Source: Meandrina meandrites (taxonomy: Eukaryota > Cnidaria > Anthozoa > Scleractinia > Meandrinidae). Taken from it: 64,000 nt of DNA. Both the position numbers and the translations under genes were made by a program. Of the stretch, positions 56,166 through 64,000 are shown piece by piece; the stretch's first letter is position 1, and each line of letters begins with the position of its first letter. Location of the stretch: positions 11,550,840 through 11,614,839 of the forward strand of contig OY855915.1 in assembly GCA_963693305.1 (NCBI GenBank). Direction: 5' to 3'. The notes below the pieces were generated by a model that worked only from the letters and a program-made list of their open reading frames with translations, did no database searches and was not told the DNA's origin.

Positions 56166-56890
56166 GTAAAAATGCACATTATTTGCTATATTGCAGTAGA
56201 TTACAGTGCATGCTTCGCAGAATACATTTTCATGTAGAAGGTGTCTCTGATATATTGATTTTGCCGCAATCGATTCTTTTGGGCGAAATGAAATATCCCT
56301 AGTAGATTTTCAACATGAAAAAAAGGGAGTGTCCTATCTACAAATCTATAAGATAGGTAACTTTCAACGAAGGGGGAAGTTCAATATGAAACATGTAAGA
56401 TGCCCAGGTCAAGCTTTTTCTGGAGCATGGCCGCCATGTTGCGCGACTCCGTACGTACTTACGTAGAGCGCACGCGCCCGCGAGCCAAGCCACTAGCCAC
56501 GATGACCATGAAAACTCAAACGCGGGGTTTTTCTATTTTTCATGCTCGCATCACAGCTATGGGGCTCCACTCTGCTTCTCTATAAAGGTTTAATCAATGC
56601 TCTTTAAAGTGGCACTGGTTACTCTGGCTGCTGTGCAAAGTGTTTTTAACTTCAAGCCTGTGGATAGACCCGAGTGTGAGACAAGCTATTGAGCAGTACT
56701 TGCATGTAGTACAATTTATCCATAGAAATTAGTTGTTCAGTTCTTTAAAACCACACAAGTACAAAATAATATGAAACAGTTAGGCTGGCGTTGTATTTTG
56801 AATAATATTGCTGAATCGTGTTTAAATAAAGGTTTTGACTGATCGATCGATTAATTGATTGATTGATTTAATGGTTGATTGATTGACTGG

Positions 56891-56943
<53 letters not shown>

Positions 56944-57099
56944 GACAGTAAATTCTGCCTGCGGCTTATATCCTTACTTTGAACGCTTGTACCGACGCAC
57001 CCACTACTTTATTATTATTATTTTTTACGCTGCTGCTAAAACATTGCTCGTTTTTTCACTGCTCCATTAGACAAACGAATCCGTAACATTTTTTTATAG
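56166..57099. other. Intron with a GATT microsatellite
   Basis: No exon recognised. A GC-rich repeat-like stretch lies at about 56420-56540 and a GATT array at 56841-56942. Confidence 0.45.
56841..56942. repeat. (GATT)n microsatellite
   Basis: Imperfect on the left (GATCGATC, TTAATTGATT), uninterrupted GATT on the right from about 56892. Confidence 0.95.
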
Positions 57100-57210
57100 A
57101 TTCCTTGTGTGATCCAGCTTGTTGGGAAGGGGAAACATGCGATGAAATAACGGGAAAATGCGTTTGTGATCCAACTAGGAGAGAAGAAGAGATGTGCCGG
57201 AGGAGGCAAG
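57100..57210 (+). CDS. Small cysteine-rich (EGF-like) exon
   Basis: After tttttatag, phase 1 at both ends, donor gtaaac at 57211. It encodes SLCDPACWEGETCDEITGKC followed by VCDPTRREEEMC, six cysteines in about 37 residues, resembling an EGF or similar disulfide knot. The exact family is not clear. Confidence 0.65.
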
Positions 57211-57609
57211 GTAAACCTTTACTACAGGACAAAACAAAACTGATTTAAACACAGCAAGGGTCCATTTTGAACTCCTAACTTATTCCACTTTATTTCAAAA
57301 AACTTACTGTACAATTCCGAAAATAATTCAACCCCTCCCCTCCCAAAAAATAGAATAAAAGACAATGTAAATCAATCAGTCAATAAACAAACAAACGAGC
57401 GAATCTCAGACACAACAATCCTTTCTAAAATAAGCCATCCCAAATATAAGCCCATGGGCGTATATTTAGTTATAGTTCTCGAGGAAAGTTAAAACTTTTT
57501 TCGATATTGTTGGTAATTTGGGCGACTGGCTAATCCGATCTATGGTTGTTTCTCACTAAATTTTTTTAATAAATGATACAAAATCTCGTCTCTTTCTATC
57601 TTACAATAG

Positions 57610-57840
57610 AGTTGCAGAAGCTTAGAGACGACCACTGTGGTGTTAAATGGAATTCAAACGGAAACAATAATTGTCCGGGTCGACTGTTCGCTCGGTATGA
57701 CAAAGGACATACTTACTCCACGCGTAAATGGCGGTGTTACCGTGAAGAGGCGCTGACTGGGGACCGCAGGCAATATGACATTGTAAAACAGTCACCTTGT
57801 TATTACTCAAACAGCGAGTTAGAAAGTTTCACCAATGAAG
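57610..57840 (+). CDS. Cysteine-containing exon of unknown module
   Basis: After cttacaatag, phase 1 at both ends, donor gtaaat at 57841; about 77 residues. Reads LRDDHCGVKWNSNGNNNCPG, RLFARYDKGHTYSTRKWRCY and QSPCYYSNSELESFTNEG, with four cysteines. Not recognised. Splice sites and phase match the series. Confidence 0.6.
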
Positions 57841-59122
57841 GTAAATTTGAAAATAAAGCATAAGACCTATCGACTTAAATGCCTTATCTAAAATGTGGAA
57901 TAATCAGCTAGCGTGACGACATTTGCATTAATTGCTTATGCGCATCCTTATTGCACACATGATTCATGTTGCAACGCCATTCCACGTCATGCATTGTGAG
58001 CGAGCGGGCTAAGGAAACACATTCATGGCGAATAGCTGTTGCGTAAACGTCGCTTGCAGTTTGCTTTCTTAAATGGTCGGTAAGCCCTATTTTTATCTTA
58101 ACAGGTCACTTTTGTTAATGATTATCTACTTTTTGTGAGAAAAGGAAAAAATGTATTGATTAAAAGTTTGATTTTTTTCTTACCTATGCACGTTTGAATT
58201 CCATTCTTTTATTTTTCGTTTTGCCGTACGACGGTTCAAATGCCTCTTTCAGGATTAAGTATTACAAAAAGGATGGCAACAATAAGAACCATTTACGCAA
58301 CAGACGCCCTTCCTCAAAATATGTCTATTTTTGTCTCTGTTTACTCGTCTTCAAACGCGTTTATACCATGCTAAACAAGGTGCGCCAATTTTTCAAAATC
58401 AGGCTAGCTTTCAATAATGAATTTCACTGTTGTGAGGAAATCCCCAGTGACCCTCGTAAAGTAACGACTGCAAACGGAACATTACTTGTTATGAAAACCA
58501 ATGGAAATAAGGCAGGCAACAAGCTGTACCATATATTCTATTTGTTTAAGACAATTATTCCGAAGACAATATCAGTTATTACGTCAACAAAATATAAACC
58601 TAATTGCAAACTAAAATAATGCAAATAGAAAATAATCAGGCATTGCAACAGTATATTTGAATTTTCTCGAAGAAACGGCCTCAAAGGGACTTAAAATACA
58701 CGTATCTTATAACAGGATTAATATGTGTACAGATGTAAAATCGTGATTAAGCTAATTAATTCCAATTTGGCTTTTTTTTGTTTTTATTATTAATATGATA
58801 ACGCTATTGTAATGAGGTATACATTCTTTAAAACAAGATTTATCCATTTCATCTTTCCATATATTGAAAACATCTTTTTGCCTTGTTGCCATTGAAGCAC
58901 CACGACACTAAATAACAACGTAACTATGTGCTTATAGTCCACCATATTATACGAAGACTTTGGATACTGAACGACATATAATTCCTATTGTAAAACCGTT
59001 TGGCTGGTCATGGGTAGCAACACTTACCACAAAACCAGACAAACGTTTGTAACTTTTGCGAGTTTTGAATGTATCGTTTGAAATTAAGAGCCTGTGAGCA
59101 GGTTCACATTTGAGAATACATG

Positions 59123-59237
59123 CACGAGTGACGAAGCCGCGAGAGGTCTACCGGGGCATCAACGGGAAGAAAGTGCATGCCTCGGCTGCCGGCTTCGCTC
59201 ACCGACTTGGTTGACTCGCGGCTTCGTCACTCGCGTG
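59123..59237. repeat. Inverted repeat (GC-rich hairpin)
   Basis: GAGTGACGAAGCCGCGAG on the left faces CTCGCGGCTTCGTCACTC on the right, 71 bp apart. Confidence 0.75.
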
Positions 59238-59382
59238 TGTATTTCTTAACTCTAACGTTTGAAACATAATTTGAACCGTTTCATTTCAACTTTCCTTTTT
59301 CAAACTTGGCATTGTGTTTGTAAGCTCTTTCTAGTTTTGAGAACGACTCCAGTAAAGATCGCTCTATAATAAAGTCAAAAGC

Positions 59383-59673
59383 CCGGGGGGGGGGACTCCC
59401 ATATGGCAGGGACGGGGATGCTCGTCGGAAATTTTGAATTTAACCCCTAAAAGAGACCAACCTGGGCGTGCCCGAAGCTAATGCAGACCCCTAAAGGAGA
59501 CCATATAACGAATCAAAATTCTTTCTTTTTAGTTATTTCTTCGTGTGCAACCCTAAACGAGACCTTGACGGCTAAAAATAATGACATTTTGTCAAGAACA
59601 CCCTAAGCGAGACCAGAATCTGAAATTTACACCCCTAAGCGAGAAGACGAGCATTCCCGTCTCTTTCCGATGG

Positions 59674-59705
<32 letters not shown>

Positions 59706-59708
59706 GGG
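59383..59708. repeat. Element bounded by G and C runs, with AAGCGAGAC-like internal repeats
   Basis: Left end CCGGGGGGGGGGACTCCCAT, right end ATGGGAGTC followed by a 28-base C run and GGG. Inside, the motif CCCTAA(A/G)(A/C/G)GAGACC recurs about five times at irregular spacing of about 40-80 bp. No coding potential. The C run is likely to be length-unreliable in the assembly. Confidence 0.75.
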
Positions 59709-59970
59709 TCAAAAGACCCACTGCATGGACTGGTGACAACGAATAAGATGGCTGTGACAGCGACGGTGAGAAGTGCTTTTTAAAAAGACAATTCGCGTTC
59801 CTCTGCCTTGAATGCCCTCAGAGTAGGAATTAAGGTGCTGGAACACGGACATGTAGCACCAATGGGCTATACTAGCTGTGATAAATTGCAAAACACATGA
59901 TGATCTATAGTGTTGCAAATGATACTAAGTAGTGAAAGGGTTGACAATGTTTTGTTCCATTTGATCCTAG

Positions 59971-60284
59971 ACACAAATTGTCGACCTCTGGGTATGGAGA
60001 GCGGCGCCATACTTGACTCGCAAATCACCGCATCTTCTGAACATGATGTTAGTCACGGAGCCCGCCTAGCACGCCTGAACGTTCAAGCTGGTAACACTTG
60101 CTGGGCAGCACGTGTTAATGATGTCAACCAGTGGCTGCAGGTTGATTTCTTACAGAACGTTACGTTGTCTAAACTGGCGACTCAGGGCAGGTACAACTAT
60201 CCTCAATGGGTGAAAAGTTATTTCTTATCTTACAGTGCGGATGGAAGTGCCTTTCAAAACTACAAACTTTACGGTGAAGATAAG
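59971..60284 (+). CDS. Discoidin domain 6, N-terminal-half exon
   Basis: After ttgatcctag, phase 1. Reads NCRPLGMESGAILDSQITAS, SEHDVSHGARLARLNVQAGN, TCWAARVNDVNQWLQVDFLQ, LSKLATQGRYNYPQWVKSYF and FQNYKLYGEDK. The C-R-P-L-G-M-E-S-G-x-I-x-D-x-Q-I-T-A-S opening is textbook F5/8 type C. The donor gtaagt at 60285 in phase 0 matches the conserved intron position of the other discoidin domains. The second-half exon is not found in the remaining 3.7 kb, so it should lie beyond the window. Confidence 0.9.
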
Positions 60285-60446
60285 GTAAGTTTGGCTAGTA
60301 AGCGCGTACATATTTGACAAAGAGTGGAAGTTTGTGGCCGAGAAAATATTTGTTAAAACAGTTTATTTTTTGTAACATACACTATAACATGAATAACATT
60401 ATAACATTTGCAACATTGCCATTCCTTCTACTATTTACATAATAGT

Positions 60447-60735
60447 AGGAGGCAGCGTGGCCGAGTGGTTAGAGCGCCGGACTTGAAATCCGCAGGTCCC
60501 GGGTTCAAGTCCCGTTCTGACCACCATCTCACTGTAAGTCGGTTGTCTCCTCGGTCATGCTTGTAAATAGCCAACTGGTCTGCCTCCTGCAAGTTGGGAT
60601 TTTTAACCATGCTATGATAATTTAATATTTTATGTTTATTTAGTATTTGTTTCATATACACGGCCCCACAAGTTTCTAGCTTTAAACACAAACCGTGTAT
60701 AAATAAAGTTCCTTTACCTTTTTTTACCTTTTGCA
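60447..60735 (+). repeat. tRNA-Ser-like SINE
   Basis: The head GGCAGCGTGGCCGAGTGGTT has an A box, a TGA anticodon loop (CTTGAAA) and the B box GGTTCAAGTCCCG. It lacks the long variable arm of a real tRNA-Ser, and its acceptor ends do not pair. It continues into a non-tRNA body and a tail ending AAAGTTCCTTTACC plus T runs. Confidence 0.8.
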
Positions 60736-61089
60736 TTGAGTACATTACAACACTTTACATTACATTTGAGATTATTTAAGAAACCACACGTTGCACAGGG
60801 AAAAACTAAATAAAAGAATTGAAGGAAAATCAGACGAAGTAATGCAGTTGAGCACAAAGCCATTAAACTATTAAATATAAAGTATAGTACATGTTTAGAA
60901 AAATTAAGGATATATGAGATAAAGATGCTGTGTGGAGATGCTTCAGAGAAACATCTTCACAAAAGTAGTTTCCTTTTCAGGTGGTTCTCAATGATTAGCT
61001 TATGTTCTAATTTTATAACAAATCACCAATATTGCAGCCTTTAGAGAGCATTTTCTGGTATAGATAGTATTTCGCAAACATATACAATA

Positions 61090-61775
61090 AACAATAATTA
61101 AACTAAGCTCATTATTTCTTGAAGTGTTCAGAGCTGATCTAATCCATTTTTCGTGAGACGTTGGAGAAAAGGCACAGTTGAATTTAGCGTTAAACCAATC
61201 AACAACTTTAGCATAAAAGGCTTGAGTATAGTGGCATTCAAGAGAAGTATGGAGAATCGAGTCTGGCTCTTTACAATACTAACATCTGTTTTCGTCATTT
61301 AAACCATAAGTGCGCAGTTTCTTCTTAGTCACAGTCAATCTACGGAGTAGCTTGCAATTGAATTCTCGAAATTTATTTTTATCACATAATTTTTCCAATG
61401 TTAGTAACTTTTGTCTTCCAATCAATATTCTCTAAATTCAGTTCTTTTTCCTATTTCTGGGGTCCCGTTGCAGTACAAGTACTACCACTGATGAAAATTC
61501 AGTAGTAGTTCTTACACTTCATTTTAAAGAGATCAATATTCAGCAACTTCTAAAAACAAAAAAAAAAGGATGGAATGGATTTCCAGGGTTCTGTCGTAGT
61601 GTCGTCAATTTTCAAGAGCCTTGAAATCCAGGCTAGTCGCATAGATTTGAATAGAATATTTGGATCAGGGACCCGCAGTCCTCCATTAATATAGATGATA
61701 GTCTTGGCACATAACATTTCTTTTGATCTTATCCGGTTCTTATTCCATATAAACCTAAAAATAGACTTCTTGATT
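61090..61775 (-). pseudogene. LINE reverse-transcriptase C-terminal relic (minus strand)
   Basis: Minus-strand translation from about 61772 reads FRFIWNKNRIRSKEML, then TIIYINGGLRVPDPNILFKS and MRLAWISRLLKIDDTTTEPW without a break. F-I-W-N, G-G-L-x-V-P and L-A-W-I-x-R-L are the region after the non-LTR reverse transcriptase core. Further on (about 61330-61110), with stops and shifts, comes LRRLTVTKKKLRTYGLND, a C-x2-C...H...C knuckle, and NAKFNCAFSPTSHEKWIRSA. Dead fragment. Confidence 0.75.
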
Positions 61776-61789
61776 CAGAAGTGATGTAA

Positions 61790-61909
61790 TGTATATGAAA
61801 TGATTCATATATGAACTGCGGATATATATGAAGGTGATATGTGATCTTCGCAGTGAATTTCCAATTTAAGCAACTGTAATAAAGAAGCCTAGCTGAAAAA
61901 AAAAGATCA

Positions 61910-61943
<34 letters not shown>

Positions 61944-62265
61944 GATACCGGTGCGATGCTCTACCAACTGAGCTATGAAGCCACACATTGGGAGCGAGGT
62001 CAATTGTGAGTTCATATTTTCCCGTGAAAGGATGTAATGTATATGAAATGATTCATATATGAACTGCGGATATATATGAAGGTGATATGTGATCTTCGCA
62101 GTAAATTTCCAATTTAAGCAACTGGAATAAAGAAGCCTGAAAAAAAAAAGATCAGGGCTTCAACGAACTCACAATTGACCTCGCTCCCAATGTGTGGCTT
62201 CATAGGCTTCTTTATTCCAGTTGCTTAAATTGGAAATTCACTGCGAAGATCACATATCACCTTGA
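61790..62265. repeat. Complex of direct and inverted repeats around a tRNA-like unit
   Basis: GATGTAATGTATATGAAATG...AAGAAGCC occurs at about 61793-61890 and again at 62031-62140. Part of it is then present in reverse at 62196-62262 (GGCTTCTTTATTCCAGTTGC to CACATATCACC). Confidence 0.8.
61911..61982 (-). repeat. tRNA-Thr-like sequence (repeat-borne, probably not a functional tRNA)
   Basis: A 72-nt minus-strand cloverleaf: acceptor stem GGCTTCA/TGAAGCC pairs perfectly, with D arm GCTCAGTTGGTAGAGC and T arm CACGGGTTCGAATCCCGT. The anticodon loop would read GGT (Thr), but position 33 is C where U is nearly universal. It is embedded in the repeat complex and a relic lies at 35629-35696. Therefore a SINE or pseudo-tRNA is more likely than a working gene. 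Confidence 0.6.
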
Positions 62266-62328
62266 TTCAGAAGTGTTGTCTGGACTAATGTCCAGTTTTT
62301 AAGAAATTAAATGAGAAAGATATCAATA

Positions 62329-62510
62329 CACCTTACTCCAAAATGGCGGAAAATACATTATTATTTTGTCTTCATGTTAATTGGCCCTCATGGCTTCGAT
62401 CGCATCTGCAGAATTCAAAAGAATCTTTGGCTTAAAACGAGGCCATAAGGGCCAATTAACATGTAGACAAAAGAATAATGTATTTTCCGCCATTTTGAAA
62501 TAAGGTGTTT
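62329..62510. repeat. MITE-like inverted repeat of about 180 bp
   Basis: Left arm CACCTTACTCCAAAATGGCG...TGTTAATTGGCCCTCATGGC matches the reverse complement of the right arm (about 62440-62507) at nearly all of about 66 positions, around a loop of about 45 bp. Confidence 0.75.
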
Positions 62511-62989
62511 TAGTTAAGGACACAAGCTACGCGGAAAAATATTTCCTGAGACGATTAACGTATTGCAAAACGCGACAATATTGACTTAGGAGAGTTCGCG
62601 TGTTACTGAAAGGCACAGTGATAGCTTTTTTTTATTTCTCAACCTAGTATAAAATCATATACCATCACTTCTTACCCAAATGCGTTGTTGTGTTCCCCTG
62701 TGTATGAATAATTTACGGGTGTTTGATACGCAACGTTAATTTACCATTAAATTAAACAACATTTCTTGCGCTTGCTCTGTCCACATGGTCACTGTCGTTT
62801 TCTTCTAGTTCTCTTCCTGGCCTGTTACCTTCTCTCGACTTGTGACTAAGACTGAAATCATTATCGCATACAACGTTCATTCCATCACACAGACGATAAA
62901 AGCTGTGAAACATTCGAAAATAATATTCATAGTCCACAGTGCTCAAACAAGGACCGAGTTCAAAAACAAGTCAAAATTTGTCTAGTTTA

Positions 62990-64000
62990 GTTTAAGAGAA
63001 CATTCAAGGAAATTAGAATTTTATAGAGTTTAAAGACGAATACTCTACATCTGATTAACTACAACAGTTTAAGAAAATTTAACGAAAGACGAAATTTGGT
63101 GACGTTTAAATTTAAGTAATCACAAACTTATGATAGAACTAGTCAGATGTCAGACTGATCATATACCCAGAGCAAATAGATTATGTCCATTGTGCAAGTT
63201 AAGGGGGGAGACTCTACAGATCTGGAGCAGTTGCTAAGGAATGACTGAAGACTGTATTTTGAAGCAAGCGATTTTGAAGCTTTTTGTAACGCTAAATGGT
63301 GAATTTTGTTTGGGGGTACACCTGCTTTGAAAAATATAACATTGCGCGTGTGAAACTAGTGCCAGTCCCAAACCGCGCGTTAGAATTTAAAATCCCTAAA
63401 ACTCCACGGAAACAAGGTAAAGTTCCGATTTCTCTTACGAATCAGAGATAACGTAGCCGTCTTTATAATCTGACGTATGCTTTTACCGTTTACACGAAAA
63501 AAGGAAACGCTACTGATAAAAGTCTGTAAATATGAGTGTATATTAGGCCATAACTCTTATAATAATGCGAATTTCATGAAAACGATACGTCACATTACGC
63601 ATGTGGACGTTCTTTATCTATTGACGCTCATTTTAATTTTAAAATCTATCCGCCGTTTGAGTTTTAGGGTTTATTCTGTTCTGGTCACGTGACGCGTTAA
63701 ATATGACCGTGACTTGAAACTCTTGGAGGAATCTTCAATAGAACAAACTCGTGCAAAAAGCTTATCTGTATGAGGTTTTGTTTCCAAAATATAGCAATTA
63801 GAAACCTGCCTTAGAAACAAATTGGTAGTTAAGAGTCACCCCCCTTAAATCAAGTAGAAAATGAAACACATTTGTTATTAGATTGTAGCAAATACTCTTA
63901 AGAAAGACGGACATTCTTAAATCAAATTAATGAAATAATACCTGACTTTGAAAGAAAATAATCAACCTCAAAAAGCATCAAACTTCTTACTCTAATGATT
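62990..64000 (+). pseudogene. LINE C-terminal coding relic interrupted by a TTAA MITE
   Basis: From about 63116 one frame reads SNHKLMIELVRCQTDHIPRA and NRLCPLCK, the end of a LINE protein. The element at 63203-63844 then interrupts it, and beyond the second TTAA the frame resumes with NQVENETHLLLDCSKY, completing a C-x2-C...H...C knuckle. A TAA follows soon after (63899-63901), with further homology to DFERK. The LINE copy is a fragment, on the opposite strand from the relic at 61090-61775. Confidence 0.8.
63203..63844. mobile_element. TTAA-flanked MITE, copy 2
   Basis: 642 bp, same family as 33605-34250 in opposite orientation. Tips are GGGGGGAGACTCT and the reverse complement of GGGGGGTGACTCTTAACTAC; TTAA flanks at 63199-63202 and 63845-63848. 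The inserted site is a LINE reading frame that becomes continuous when the element and one TTAA are ignored, which fixes the boundaries. Confidence 0.93.

Larger units (their letters stand above)
57841..59970. other. Intron or intergenic stretch with hairpins and a G/C-run element
   Basis: No firm exon. It contains the inverted repeat at 59123-59237 and the element at 59383-59708. Confidence 0.45.

Noticed and set aside
58253..58374. A possible terminal exon after an AG at 58252 that would read in phase 1 to a TAA at 58372
   Set aside because: About 40 residues with no domain, no cysteines and no visible poly(A) signal; a chance open frame cannot be excluded.
60450..60524. Functional tRNA-Ser (TGA)
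   Set aside because: No long variable arm, unpaired acceptor ends, and a SINE-like body and tail follow, so it is annotated as a SINE.

Overview
The window looks like genomic DNA of an anthozoan cnidarian, most likely a stony coral. This rests on intron-rich, AT-rich sequence, short exons bounded by GT/AG sites, extracellular modules typical of animals, and repeat families I associate with corals. I could not search a database, so the species is open.

The host coding content is a long series of exons, all on the + strand. Almost every module starts and ends in phase 1 (the split codon is G|xx), which is the signature of exon shuffling. In order they encode: three discoidin (F5/8 type C) domains (506-7221), two CUB domains (9178-19146), a fibrinogen-related domain (22381-23013), a pentraxin/laminin-G-like domain (23435-24232), the front half of another laminin-G-like domain (28080-29117), a TLDc domain (30419-31917), a discoidin domain (33203-35090), a C-type lectin domain (35845-36207), a discoidin domain (36747-45499), a second C-type lectin domain (47646-48017), the back half of a laminin-G-like domain (49512-49916), two unassigned modules (51211-52380), an F-lectin/discoidin-like domain (53178-53594), a partial MAM domain (53774-54246), a second TLDc domain (54601-56165), two cysteine-rich modules (57100-57840) and the front half of one more discoidin domain (59971-60284). 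I see no convincing initiator, signal peptide, final stop or poly(A) site, so this may be one giant secreted or extracellular adhesion/recognition gene running past both ends, or several adjacent paralogous genes.

The introns hold most of the other structure. A 6.5 kb BEL/Pao LTR retrotransposon (12344-18872, target duplication CTGTG) sits inside the intron that splits the second CUB domain and is broken by frameshifts, stops and an integrase deletion. The 8.3 kb intron of one discoidin domain (37025-45360) holds a 63-bp satellite built on a GGAACA-N3-TGTTCC palindrome, a decayed tyrosine-recombinase-like gene with a C-terminal SANT/Myb-like domain, a decayed opposite-strand gene with a superfamily-3-like helicase core, and a hAT transposase relic inside the latter.

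Three elements with GGGG-GACTC-like ends are flanked by TTAA (25301-27127, 33605-34250, 63203-63844); the last interrupts a LINE reading frame exactly at TTAA. There is also a Harbinger-type MITE, two copies of one tRNA-derived SINE, a second SINE, tRNA-like repeat pieces, LINE remnants near the right end, and many tetranucleotide arrays.
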